Part shown: positions 1 through 13,900 of the stretch, in pieces
Layout of the letters: each line of letters opens with the position of its first letter
Numbering within the stretch: position 1 is the stretch's first letter
NCBI GenBank assembly: GCA_903813345.2
Contig: CAIIXF020000002.1
Span: forward strand, 658,001 to 722,000
Direction: 5' to 3'
Length of the DNA stretch: 64,000 nucleotides
DNA from: Owenia fusiformis
Lineage: Eukaryota > Annelida > Polychaeta > Sabellida > Oweniidae
The notes under the pieces: generated by a model
Databases searched by the model: none
Seen by the model: the letters and a program-made list of their open reading frames with translations, nothing else
Told to the model about the DNA's origin: nothing
Program-made: the position numbers and the translations under genes

Positions 1-130
1 CTATCGCAATGTGGACATTGAAACTTCCTGGTTTTGGTTTCTTGATGGAGGTGTGGGGCTTGGAAGGTGATATCTCCATAACTGTTTGGCTGATCATATC
101 GATGTTTGAACAGCTGTGATTGGCTCATCC
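1..130 (-). CDS. Two-finger C2H2 terminal exon, copy 1 (cut by window edge)
   Basis: Minus-strand terminal exon truncated by the window start. The acceptor AG lies at 132-131; the exon opens with two nucleotides (GG) and then reads MSQSQLFKHRYDQPNSYGD and onward to the first finger, which breaks off after FQCPHCDR. It is nearly identical to the exons at 15840-16117 and 34181-34458, and one residue before the finger differs (QAP instead of QGP). The second finger and stop lie outside the window. It belongs to the series of alternative zinc-finger 3' ends described in the summary, and sits just upstream, on the other strand, of dehydrogenase copy A. Confidence 0.75.
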
Positions 131-1976
131 CTGAAACAAAATAAAAAAATATATTTTAAATTCATATATTCATGTGATACATTCATATAACAAAAGAAAA
201 TATATGTGGGCATCAACACTTTCAATGGATTACATAATGGCACATCATATTTACTACTCGTATGAAACTTTTTTAGTTCGGGCAAAATTTAAAAATCTCA
301 TATTTCAGAAAAATGCAAATTTCGGGATTATATTATGACCTACACGTATCAGTTGAAATTTGTCATGGTGTTTCTTTTCAGTAATTTTATGATTTCTCAA
401 TATGAGTTTTTAATACCACTTCATACATGTCATATATACTCTTGTAGCAGGTTTTTTCCTCCGCTTGAATGCTCATAATATACCGTATGCAAGGTTAAGA
501 AAATGTAAATAAGAACTCAGGGGCAAAGTGAAGTGATGACAAAGAAACCTACACAGAAAGTTGCACTTTTCTGGAAATTATGCAGCGGGCTTCAGGAATT
601 TACTTCACTTTGAAGCGATACATAAAGACATACATACATAAAGACTGCATTGAGATGTAGACACACCCCTTAGATATATTCTCGGTGAACACCTGTGATG
701 TTACTATTTATGTATACACATATTTTTTTCTTTTTTTGTGTTTTTTTCTGTTTAAAAATTAGTTTCAAAGTACCAAATTTACATATCATAAAAAAGCAAT
801 CACAAACAAAAATAAAGTACAGTTTAACAGTTTATGTTGAACACCTTTGACTTGTGAGGTGTTCCTTTTACAATTCAAGGATTACTTTTGCAATACGTTA
901 ATCGGGAGAGGTAGATCTAAAAGTGGTCGACTCTGGAGGTACGTGTATGTGTCCTGCTTTCAGAGCTAAAGGCATATCACTCAACATGTTTGCTGTAAGT
1001 ATATTCAAAATATGATTTATCTAATTACAGGTATATTAGTCTTAGGTTACAAAGATATAACAAAATTCCAACTAAAATACGTTTTTGTTTATTTATTATT
1101 GAATGCAGAATTAAGAACACAAATATGCTTGTATAACGATGATGCATTTTAATTACTCTAACTACAAGTTAATTTTACAAAAGTATAATAAGAAAACAAG
1201 TACTTACATTACTAATATCACATTAGATGGTGCTACTCTCTTAAGGATAGTAGCAAAATGACCTAAACTATAAATTTAAATCAATATTTCTGCCATTATA
1301 TTATTAAATTAAATTTGACATAAATTATAAAATCGAGGTCTTTGATCCGATTCTAATATGATAAACAAACAAGAAACACAACTATTTGCATATATGAATT
1401 TAAGCGGTCATACATACTCCAATATAGAACAGAAAATAAATTGTTCTAGCTATTGTGACATCACGTATCATATTAAAATATGAATTATATCAGTTGTCTC
1501 TGGAAACGGGGATACTAGTATATGGTATAAATCACAAGTTTAGACTTACTCAAAAACAAACCAAATATTTTTCTATTTATGTCCATGTTAATTGACCCTT
1601 TATTTAAGGAGCACCTGCCATCTGGGAACAAGGAAGACGGGTTTGTGGTGAATTTTGAAAATTCACTTATTCACAAAGAGCATTGATAATTGTTTACAAC
1701 TGACAGACTAAATTGTATCCTCTCCTACACTCTTTTGGTTATGCATTCTTTTCACAACCGATTTATGGGTCACTGGATGCTATTTAAATATGTAATGTTA
1801 AGTAAAACGTTTAGAAGTAAACCATTTAATGAATACAATAACTACCGTGATAAATTATCGCTTTACTTAAAAAGTTAAGTTTATCAGTAATGTAAGGTTT
1901 ATGAAAATTGCAAGTGTTTGAAAATTAAACATTTTTTGAAATCATCTTCGTATTTAATGGTCAGTGCATACCGACA
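131..1976. other. Non-coding: zinc-finger intron and 5' flank of dehydrogenase A
   Basis: About 1.8 kb of AT-rich sequence duplicated at 16118-17962 and, up to about position 1548, also at 34459-38523. Short ATG-less or poorly supported ORFs here (for example 1690-1878) are repeated unchanged in copy B only because the whole segment was duplicated. No clear TATA box or core promoter could be assigned. Position 1311-1316 holds the intact AAATTT that serves as the empty site for the MITE at 37443-37807. Confidence 0.6.
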
Positions 1977-4900
1977 ATGAAAATAGAGGGAAGCATTGCC
2001 GTGGTAACCGGAGGAGCTCGTGGAATAGGGAAATCGATAGTGACATCTCTACTCAAACTTGGAGCAAAAGTAAGTTCACGGTACTCTTGATGTTAGTTTG
2101 ATATGTACTCTGATAATTTCGAACCAGTATTAATTTAGGTTTCTAATAGTTTTTCTCTAAACATATTCTAGACCGGTGTAAAAGAAACTATGGTCCCCTG
2201 GGGATTATGGTCCCCTTTCTTAAAGGCCCCGATTGTGGATACGATAATAAGGGAAAGAGTTGTATTTAGGTCACCATATAAATCAATGGAAAGTAGGACC
2301 ATAATTTGATAGGACCTCCTACCCTTTTACACCGGTCCATATGGATCACCACTATGACGTCACACATTTCTAAGGTCGATATAGTAAAATAAATGCCTTC
2401 TAAACTAGCACTAAAACCCCTAGAACTGACCCGACAAGGTGGTAATAATGCCACAAGTCATATAAACATAAATGTAACATATGTAAGATGGGCGTGGAAG
2501 GACCGTGGGTGGCAAATAAAATATAACAGAAACCTATGATTTAAAATGTCTAAAAAGTCTATTTCAAAATCTGATACATATATCTCGTCAACAATTGACT
2601 AACTACCTGACTTACTGGGCAACACCCAAACTCAAATGAGTGAGTGTGTTTCACCATAGAAGGAATATAAAAGAATATAATATACGCAGAGTATGGACTA
2701 CAATAAAACAGGTTTTAAACAAAAGGTGAAGTGATTAGAGAGGTTAAGCTACACGTATTTAACAAAACTTGAACGTGAACTTCAATGCGCGCGCAGATAA
2801 ATGACGTCAGATTTGTTTATTTCCTGTGGGCCAGCGTGAAGTTTACAGGTTTTTACATGAGATTATCATATTCGTGCAATTTACAGACGCGTATTCAACA
2901 AAGCATGAACGTGTACTTCTATGCGCGCGCAGGAAAATGACGTCAGATTAGTCTACTTTCTTCAGGTAAGCGTGAAAGTTCCAGGTTTTTACGTGTAGAT
3001 GAGTGATTACACGTCGCTCATTACGTGATTGATTTTAGCTATGTTCTAGGATGGCCCTGGAGCCCATGTTTGACACAGACAATCTTGCTTGTTATATTGG
3101 TAAACCCCAATCCTTAATTGGAAATAAGAATACATTAAAATTGGTAAATGACAACTTGAAATGTGATCGCTTGTTCATTCCGTACAATATAAATTGACAA
3201 GACCAATTTGATGCCCGGGGCTTAGTACAATATGTAAACTAAACGAAATGAAATGACAACCAGGGCAAGAAAGGATCTAGTGTGCTATGATCTCCCCATG
3301 AACAAAAATAAATTCATCTGATTTTTCAAAAAAATATACTGCTTTTATTATTTCATTTATATGTACACTAGAATTCAGCACTGTATTGATGAATGGGCCA
3401 CTTATTAGGGCCAATATTCAATCATAAAGTGTACAGGGGTTGAGATGCCAAACCATGAAACCTTTTTGTGTCTTCCAAAATCCATTTGCATCCTACACAT
3501 CCCTACATCTTATCCAAATATGTTATTTATTAATGAAACATAACAGTATAATCTTTGTATTTACAAAGTTGTATGGGATTTCGTAAGTGTAAAAGTTGCT
3601 TTTGAAGCATTTTTCTATAGCCATTTTGTAGGAAAAAAATGATGAAAAATGATGAAAAAATGTATTATCTTTTAATTTGAAGTTTGACATGAATCGCTTG
3701 CAAACTTTTTATTTGCACATCTGATGTGATATACCATTTGTGTCATATTGTGAAATTATTTAATTTGCAATTAATTCAGGTCATAGTGTATTTTTAGGAA
3801 AATCAAACCAATGGCCTCCATCGGAATCTGATGGTATCAACATGTTAAGTCAATAGAACACATCCAATGCCAAGTCAATATACCCTTGCAGAACTTAATG
3901 ACCCCAATCTCAGCCAATGTGGGTCTAAACGCTTAAATATTTTTCAAAGTATTATGTGACATTGTATTCTTTATGATATACAGTTAAAAATGAATCATTT
4001 TGTTCATGGGGAAATCATAATGGAAAGTGCACTGGACCCTTCAATTGTGATTGAATATGAAATAAAAAAAATAAATAAATAAATGTTTTATTGCGACAAG
4101 ATTCGAACCCAGGCCTAACGGACATACGTGAAGTGCTAGATTGCCGAAGTGCTATCCATTACACCATACGGACATGACCTTTAGACACAGTCGCCACATA
4201 AATATAGCTCCACGTCCACTGACATGGTTTCAGACGTGTGGCTTAACTGAAAAGTTTCTTTAACGTGTACTTGAGCGTGGACTTACGCGTTCAGGTTCAC
4301 GGTTTGCATTTATACGTGTAGCTTAACCTCTCTAATAATATAAAGCACGTATATGTATGTATAAACAACGGGATTAACTGTTTGACATTGCCATAAAAGG
4401 TATTAAAAGGGACCCGTTAAAATGAGATGAAGGGATTGATCAACATAAAAATGACTGTGTTACATTCACCCGGACAACGTCTTGTTGCGTCCCGCATTAA
4501 CCAACTCGGCCATAAATAGAAAACATAAAGGATACGTATCAAAAACGATTAATTTAACTTAAATTTTAAGTAATTTTAAATTGTGTAATACATCTGTATA
4601 AAAATGAGCATATTCCTCCCCTAATAACATCGACGATGGTCAACATTATAAAGCAAATTCGAACCCCAGTTAATACATGTAATGTGTGACGTCATAACGG
4701 TGGATCGTAGGAATGGCAGACCATGATGAGTATTCGAAACAATTTGGTGAGTTTTCATATTCGAGTCGTAATATAGACCTCAGCGCAGGGGTAATATCAT
4801 CAAATACACTCCTTGGGGCTAGGCACAAAATCTTTCGAACCCCTCAGTCCCTTCGGTCGTTCGGGGTACAGAAAACGTTTGTGCCTAGCCCTGCGGGGTG

Positions 4901-7900
4901 TATTCGTCGATATTACCCATGCCTTTCGGTCTATATTTCTTACGTATAACATAATTCTAAAGCATAAAATATTGACTAAAATTAAAAGCCATTGCAGTTC
5001 CAAAAAAACGTATTAAGTAAAATCATTAAGGCTTAATTAACACCATGTGAGGCAAAATATAACACCATATAGGCTATTGTAACCATACTAGGCAAATATA
5101 CACCATATAGGCTAATGAATAAACATCAATTTAAGACAAATACACCATGAAAATTGATTGCTGAATAGGTTTGATTGGCACATTGTTGTAAAAGGCTAGT
5201 CACTAACAATATATGTATATCTGATGTCATGAAAGTCAATTGAAGATCAGTGAAGATAAAAGTTGTTCCAGATTATGATATTTTAGTAAATATGCATAAG
5301 TTGAAGAAGTTAATACACATATATCTTGTAGTTGTAGGTCATGACATATCACATACTAGTATATAAATCAAACATCAAATTTGTGATGATTTGGTGTCTT
5401 TCCTTTCCGAAATAGATGTTTTCCTAATTGTTTCCATAAAGTTGAAGATTCAGTTGGTCCCACTCTAGTTAACATTTGATCCAATTTTTCTTGCTGCGTT
5501 TTTATCACTGTTTTGTAATTCAATTGTTTCTGATCGTTCCTTGAGTTGATTCTTATTATCAATGATCGTATTAGGATGTTTATCACAAGAAGCTGTCAAT
5601 GAATATATTCTCACCTCAGAATCTGTCAGATCTGATTTCAGTTTAGAGATGGTTTTATCATCCCTAGTTGTTCGATCAGAATATTCCAATAAGTCCTTTG
5701 TAATTCTTGGATCTGTTTGTCTTGAGCTTTAATTACCGCTAAAATGTTAACGTTCTGTGATTGTAGGGTCTGGATGCGTTCTTTGTATATTCGATTGCCA
5801 TTCTTCTGTCCATATAATTCACTCCCTTTGTGTTTGTAGTTGTCAATGTTGTATTTATAAATATCAATGTTTACAGTTGTTGTTTCGCAATGTTTATTAT
5901 GTTGCTTTGGTTGCTCATTTGATTTTAAAAGTTTTGCTTGTGGTGAAGCAGACTTGGTTGATTTTACAAAATGTTGCTGAATTGTTGGGCATTCCTGGTG
6001 ATCTCTATCACGGTGTCCATATATTTTGCATTTTGAACAAAAATCCCTTAAAAGGTTCACACTGTCGCTTGGTGTTGTTTACAGATTTACAAAACCAACA
6101 TCGTTTCACAAATGAGGTACATTTCGTTGCGACTTCCATTTTAGAAAGTATATTATTGTTTCAAACGAACAATAATATAGCTGAGCTCTAATGTATGTCA
6201 CTGTCGAATATCCCAAATGTTCAAGAATATTTTCCTACAGTCAAAACAGTAATGTTTGTGAGTACTTTGAATTTAAAAAATAAGCAATCAAATGACCATA
6301 TTGAAACAGTTTATGTAAAAATAGAAACATTTATATTTATCCTAACTTTTGTATCTTTGTGTCTCTGTACCCAACTTGACCAATTGTGCTAGTTTATATA
6401 ACATCTCAGAGCTATTTCACAAGATTTTACTAAGAAGAGAGTTTCTTTGTCAATCTTGACAGGTGCTTCAAAATTTAAGATGCATACCATCCTTTAAAAT
6501 CATTAATACTCTCATGGTTCCATTCCACAATTTTACTATACTTCCTGACTGCCCCCCCCCCGACTCCCCCGGTTACCATTGCAACTATGATATGTACTCA
6601 AAATCTTAATTTTGTTATGAAACATACCAATTTTCAGCCAAATTCATAAAAATCTTTTTGAATTAGAATAAAAATTGCAAGACTTATAGGACAACCTTCG
6701 TATATGCTAAAAATATATAGCAAAACACAGGAAACTGTTTTTATATGGTCAATATTAAGGAACAGTATAAAATAACACGCATAAAATGCTTGTCATTTTT
6801 CAAAATGGGCACTCACAAGCTAGCCAATTTATAAGAAAATGTAAAATGCTTCTAATATATCACATTTTAATTTCATCAAAATTTTATGTTAATATATTTT
6901 CTCAAGAATACAAACATTTAAATTATTTTTCAAAACTTGATAGGTATGCAGTGTTGATGTAAACAATGCGGATGGTGAAAAAACAGTTGAAGACTTGAAG
7001 CAAATTTACGGAGACAGTGTGATATTTCAAAAATGTGACATCACAAAGGAAAATGAAGTCAGAAGTAAGATAAATGTTTCACTTTTTTTTGCACTCTGAT
7101 TAAAATTTTATACAACAAAAACATCCAATACATATATTACAGTGGCGGATCCAGGAATCAACGGGGGGGGGGGGGGGCAAAAATAAAAACTTCCGCCCAA
7201 AAAATTTTTGTGTCCTTTATTTAAGAATTTGGGCCCAAATTTTCAAAATATTATGGACCGACCAAACATTTTTGGGCCCTAATTTTCTTAATTTGGGCCT
7301 AAATCACAAAATTGAAGGCCAAACTTTTAACATTACATGTTGCATCGTCCTCTTGAACGTTGGGGACCAACAAAATCTAAATCTAAATCGACGTTTATCT
7401 GCAAATATCTACACAAAATAACCAAAACAAATGGATGACAACATCGTCTAGAATGTTCCCCTGCACTATAGCCTAATTAATAGAAGCTTACCAGATCCTG
7501 GCTAGTGGGAAATCACAACAGGTAGTGTTGGAAGGTGAATCAAGTTCAAAAACTCCAGTAAAATCAGGAGTTCCTCAAGGAACAGTTCTTGGACCACTCT
7601 ATTTCCTTGATTATATCAATGATATTGGGCAATAACCTATCATTCACAGCCAGTCTTAAGCTATTTGCAGACGACAGCTTTTTATTCATGACAGTCAAAA
7701 GCAAGCAAGATATATAAACACTACAGGAGAATCTTTATAAACTGGTCTCCTGGGTATCAACATGGCAAACGAAATTCCATCCATCATAATTATCACAAAG
7801 GTAAATCCCCTATCATTCACAATTACACAATGCTAGTGGAAAACCTTAAGTCGGTAACACACATCCCATACCTAGGTATTTACATCACAAATAACTTACG

Positions 7901-10900
7901 CTAGACTACACATATTCAAACTATTGTATCAGAAGCCAATAAGGTGCTTGGATTTCTCAGGCACAACCTTCATCAATGCCCTTAAAAGTGAAGGCTCGGG
8001 CGTATAACACCCCAGTCACATTTGTCGTACGGCGGCCGTAAGTCGACTGCAGATCAATTAAATCAGTGAATTTCTGCGGCGAGCCCGCCTTGCAGTCTCC
8101 GTGCGGCGTATCCAGTTTTTTACAGGCCGCAGGGAGGGCGTAGAAATTATAACTCTAACTTATAATATTTGTTCATTTCTGAAGTCCCCGTTGCTAGACC
8201 ACAGAACAGTCCCACGGTGGCCGCACGTTGACTTGCGCATGCCGTAGTGTTTTGATGCGTCATATACATTTGGAAACAGTTTGCTGTCTTATGTTTGCTC
8301 TGAACACAGCGTAATAGGTATGCTGTTTGACGTATTACCATAGCAACCTATACTACAAAAGATTAAGTTACTAATGGTCAATGTAACATTCAGCACTTTC
8401 TATTTGATACTATAAACTAGCACTGTAAATGACATTTATGAATTGCACTACTGTAAATACATTAAAAATAAACAGTAACGTTTATCGATAGAAATTCAAA
8501 ATTCGCCATGCGGCTGCCGCAGGAAATGTTACTGTAAAAGTATCCGACTGCAGAAATTCCACGGAGAGCATAGAAATGTTACTGGCCGCAGAAATGACAG
8601 ACCGCACGGTCATCGTAGGAAATGTGACTGGGATGTTAGTCACTAGTCCGGCCTAATTTAGAGTATGCCAGTTCGGCATGGGATCCATACCGACAAAAAG
8701 ATATTGATATGTTGGAACAGGTACAAAAAAGAGCAGCCAGGTTTGTAACCAAATGTCACTCAAGGGAACCAGGCTGCGTCACCAAAGCTCTTCAAGACCT
8801 ACAGTGGGAGCCACTGAAGGAGCGTCGAGAGGCTGCTAGTGTTTTCCTTTTCTACAAAGGAAAGCAGAACCTAGCAGCCATCGACGTGCCTCCATACTTC
8901 CGCCAACAGATCAATACCAACACTAGGTTTTATCATCCTCCTAAGTTCATACAACCATCAACTAGAACGGATGCATACAAATTTAGCTATTTCTTTAGGA
9001 CAATAGCTAAATGGAACACTCTACCTGGTGACATCTTAGACTGTGACAGTCTAAGTAATTTTAAATCAACATACTATAGACTACTATATGCCTATGTCAA
9101 TAACTGCAACTAAATAGGTGTGTTTTTAATATAGATCTATGTTTTAATGTAAAAAGTTCCCAGTGCACAGCAACAAGCCTGCACTACTGGTAAAGAGGGG
9201 TGGTGTCAACGCGGTAGCCTGACAGTCGCCCCAGGGTATTTCAACATAAAGGGACTTCCTAGGGGGGTACAGGGGCCAACCAGGAAAGTTCCTTTCAATT
9301 TTAATGAGTTGTAAACCATAGATCTATTTCTAAATGTTAAGGTTTTAAATTATATTCTATTCAAATTCTATCACTGTTAAATTATATATCTGCTTTATAT
9401 GGGCTTATTAGCCTTTTGATGTCAATTAGATTATTGACATCATAGGCATAGACAAATCTTACCGATTGCTTCTTATGGACTGCATTTTAAAAAATCTATC
9501 TGACCGGAAGTTGAAAGAACCAATGAGAATCCCCGGTTCATGGTACGTAGTTAGTCCAGTGCAACCAACTACCTTTCTGTTTCCGGTGTTGATGATTCAG
9601 TGACATTGTTATTCTATTTAACAATTAGTAGGGGCGACGTCAATTTGGGCATTGAATAAACTTATTAACAACCAAAAATCCATTTAGGGTCCGGAATCAA
9701 AACTTATAGGGGCCTGGTTTCATTTGTTCAGGGCCCAGAATGCAAACCAAGGACCCAACTTTTGTATTGCCATTTCTTGGGCCCCACGCTCCCCCCCCCC
9801 CTTGACCCGCCACTGTATTATAAAGTAAATAAAGCTTGACATCTAGTAAACCGTGTGACATATTGAATAACATAAATGTTAACTATTTTAATGCGTTTGT
9901 CGGGTTTTTACCATAAAATAATATAAATATCTACAGCATAGATTGGTTTGGTTAAACTTGGTAGTTTTTTCCGGACAGTTTGATAAATTGCGCAAAAGTC
10001 ATAATTATGTACAACATAAAATTACAATGTTTCCGTTAACGATCCCTTTATAATTGTATATAAGCAATGCAAATCTTCTTTGTAGATGCACTAAAGGTTG
10101 CGAAAGACACACTTGGTGACGTCACGATAATGGTGAACAACGCAGGAATCATGGATGAACATAATATATCTTGCACTATTGCAATCAACCTAGTAAGTTA
10201 TTCAAAGAATTATAAACAGTTAAAAACAATTGATTATCAATTAATTCTAGAACACTGCACAGCCATGCAAAAATAGGGCTGTAGTAGCTTCATGTTGATT
10301 CTTAAAATACTCAAAACCGTTTATTGATCGCAGGACTAAATAATTATTAAGAACCATTTACATTGTGTTTGGAAATATAAACATTCATATATGTGTCTAG
10401 AAATCATTTGAAGAATAAAATTCGATGTTGATATTGCAAAATGTGTATCATTTTTTGTTTAGGAGGCCCAGATACGATGTACAATGATTGCACTGGAGTT
10501 CATGGGTCGCAACAATGGGGGAAACGGAGGTGTTGTGGTATTTACCTCTTCAGTAGCCGGTAAGCTTTGGTTCAGAAGTTACAAGGATCAAGATATCCAA
10601 TAGTTGATATTGATGTCCAAATGGGCTGCTTGATGATTTCTAGTAAGAATTTATGGGTCGCAGCAATGGAGAGGAAACTGGCGCCAATGCGTCATAGTAT
10701 ACCGACTTCGTCATCTAAATACTAGAACTTGAGATCACATTTACAATTTAACTAAAACCCGACTGACTAACTACTGAGAATAATATTCCAGGTCTAACAC
10801 CATTTGGGGGAGTGTCAGCGTATGTTACATCGAAACATGGACTTGTCGGCTTCGTTCGTAGTATGGCGGTAAGTTGTAATTCTTGAAGTACACACCTTTC

Positions 10901-13900
10901 TAAATGCAGGCTCCATGTAAACTGTCCACATGCCAGTGAAATTCAGACTCGTTGGCTTCGTTTATAGTATGGTGGAGAGTAGTGCATTTTCTAAATGCAT
11001 GCCCTGTACGCTCTTTGTACACTGTCATTACCTACTTATACAGCAGCGACCATTGACTTGTTAGCTCCGTTCGTAGTTCGCATCATTAAAGATATTGATA
11101 AAAAAAAATAACAAAGAATGTATGTCTTTTGCATAACAGCATCGTGTTCCCTCAACTATATATTTTCGATATACATATGTTGATATTGTTTTTCTTTAGT
11201 TGAGTCCAAGGATTAACGATTGGGGTGTACGATTCAATTGTGTTTGTCCAACCCCGGTAGATACACCAATGATGAGCACAGATTACTTACGTAAAGTATT
11301 GCATCCAGATGATTTTACTTCGTCCGTGGAAATTGTAGAACAGTTCAGGAAAACGAACACTATGCTACAGTAAGACAGTACTGCATACTTAAACTTTATT
11401 AAATGTAAAAATGATTTGTTATTCAATGTAATGGTGTTATGGTTCACCCCTTCGAGTTTAATGCATCACTTAATTGCATAAGAACTCAGTGTTTGAATAT
11501 CCATTCATATATGTTGAGTGAAACTTGTTTTTATGCATGACCAAAGGTGATTAGATGACTTTGGAAGTTAGAGTTGAGACACTGAAGAAGTAACAGTAAA
11601 ATGTGCAATAACACACTACCCTACCACGTGACGACGTTTAAAAGGGAAACAGGGTACAGCTTAGTTGCAAATGGAGCACGTGGGTTTAATTCCATATTTC
11701 TGAACGTAAAATACATTTTAGATTTATTTCTAGTGTTCTACCAGACATAGAATTGATTCATCAAGCAGTGCGTAGAATATTGTTGGAAAAAACCACTATA
11801 GGCAAAGATAGATAATAGTGGGCGCAGTGAAGCAAAACACGAATGCAATACACGATACATTTCAGTAAATCTATCAACGTACAGGGAGCATGTACGTTTC
11901 CCTTCGAAAATGTTACATTGATATGTAACAAAAAAACCAGTTAACTGTTATTTAAACTGCGTGTCATCGTGTTATAGGTGGATACGTTTTCTAGTATGTT
12001 AGTCAACTGTATTTTTGTGAATTTGAATAAAACATTTTGAATGATCGGTTTTTGAGGACGGTAGTGAATTAGACCATTCAAGGGGTTCTATAGAAAGATT
12101 CTTCACATGTAGTTCAGGCAATTTTAATTTTTCTGAGTAGCAGATAGTCATTAATACTGAGAGCGGATAGTCATTTATCATTAACGTGTTAATATTTAAT
12201 TTCGTTATTTTATTTCAATTTGATACCTTAGTAACACGTATAATCTAGCGTTTTTGTTAATTTAATGACTAAAATGCATACGACCTGAAAGGCCGTGTCT
12301 AAATCTACAAAATAATGTTTACTTTATTTGGATTAAATAACAATTGATGACACCTCAAAGCATCAACAGGCGGCCTTTTTAGCATTACTTTCACTGTTTG
12401 CAACGTAAATGTACATGAGGTCGGGACATAGTATGTCTGTATAATCAGCTTACTTTCTCGCTCCCTGTACTATTGAACAATTTACATTCCTTGTACCCTG
12501 TATTGATCAACTTTTGCAACTGTGTACCGTGTACTATGACATATCAAATATTTTAAAATATAAAACGATATTATTTACATTCTTTCTTCAACTATCATAT
12601 ACTAGTAACTTGGAACATGGACTTCACTATTGCACCACTGAAGTGTAGCGAATAGCAATATTGACTCACTCCGAGCACCAAACGTATTAACCTTTTGACT
12701 AAGCAGTCGATATACTCAAAAGCGACCTGGTTGAAAGCCAAAAGATTCGCGAATGCGCGATCGAGGTAGGGTAGTGTGAATAAAAACCAAATATATAAGC
12801 ACTAGTGCCAAAGGGAAAGGACCAGAAGTTGTAATGGAACTTTGCAAGAAAAAGCAAACTCTAAGTGCATACCAGTTAGGAAAAAACAAACCCCATATAG
12901 CCCAAAACCATGATCTAACATGAAAAGAAACAATGTCTAATACCCAAGAAATATAAGTTGATTTTAGAAAGAAAGTAAAGTTTTATGTATTTATTTATGC
13001 ATGGGACACTTTTGCTCCGATTCATCAGTCGGCGCCCACCCGATTGAGTATTTAGTTCTAAATTGTATACAATTTGGACAAGAACACTCAATCGGCCGGG
13101 CGCCGACCGATGAATCGGAGCAAATGTGACCCAGGCATTATCATGAGGTGATTAGATACCTTTCAACATCTCTACATTCACATATAACAGATGTTGAGAC
13201 TCTAAATATTAACCTCTACTCCATTTTCCCTGAACTCTTCTGGTTTTAAAGTGCTATGAAAGTTAACAGGAAATGACAAAACAGGAAGTGACAATTTTTT
13301 TGCATTTTCAGACATTTTTTGAACAAAGATAACAGAGTTCTGTTTTGACCTCCAGTCAATTCAACTTGTTTCAAATAACATTTACAGGTCCAGGGTCACA
13401 ATGTTCATGGCCAGAATAACCCTAAACATGATGAAATAACTTTTTCAGCCCTATGAAAATGTGACTGAAAATAGCTAAAAATATGAGGTTGGAAAGGTCA
13501 CAGGACAGAAAATGTGCCCAATATATTGCTCTAAATTATACAATCTTTGAAAATTTGATATCATTCTGAGAGGACCCTGGGGCAATAGTTAAATAATAAC
13601 AATCAAATCACAGGGGAAATACGTTTAACTAAAAACAAAATCAGGGCCGTCAGTTAATGGGGGAAAAGTAAACAAATAACAATTGGTAGCGTGACAAGTA
13701 AATATGGGGGCAAATGAAATAGATACAATAACAATGAATGGTAGCGTGGAAATTTGGAAAGTAAATTGGAATAAGCGTAATTTAAATCAATGGTAGCGTG
13801 GAAGTTAAAATAGTTAAATTAAAGTGAATGTTCAATTTATATGAAAGGGCACTAAAGTGTATAATATGAAATAAATTAAGAAACAAATAGATTAAAGTTT

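Larger units (their letters stand above)
7140..9815. mobile_element. hAT-like composite element, copy A
   Basis: Ends CAGTGGCGGATCCAGG and (reverse complement of the right end) CAGTGGCGGGTCAAGG, each followed by a poly-G run, form terminal inverted repeats typical of hAT-like non-autonomous elements. Flanking TATTA on both sides is a possible target duplication, shorter than the usual 8 bp of hAT. No hAT transposase is seen; the interior is occupied by a LINE fragment (7495 to about 9300) that is itself split by a MITE. The same composite lies at 20479-23123. Confidence 0.7.

Noticed and set aside
1690-1878. 62-aa ORF conserved exactly at 17676-17864
   Set aside because: Identity is explained by the recent duplication of the whole segment; no ATG at its start and no motif.
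4091-4180. Functional tRNA gene
   Set aside because: A and B boxes are present but acceptor and T stems do not pair, and an AT-rich tail follows; better as SINE-like fragment.
4713-5016. Three overlapping ORFs on both strands (and the same set at 19105-19408)
   Set aside because: They arise from a palindromic foldback element; the translations mirror each other and show no domain.
10067-10276. 69-aa ORF as a separate short SDR gene
   Set aside because: It is exon 3 of the dehydrogenase read through into its flanking introns; splice sites and phases fit the seven-exon model.
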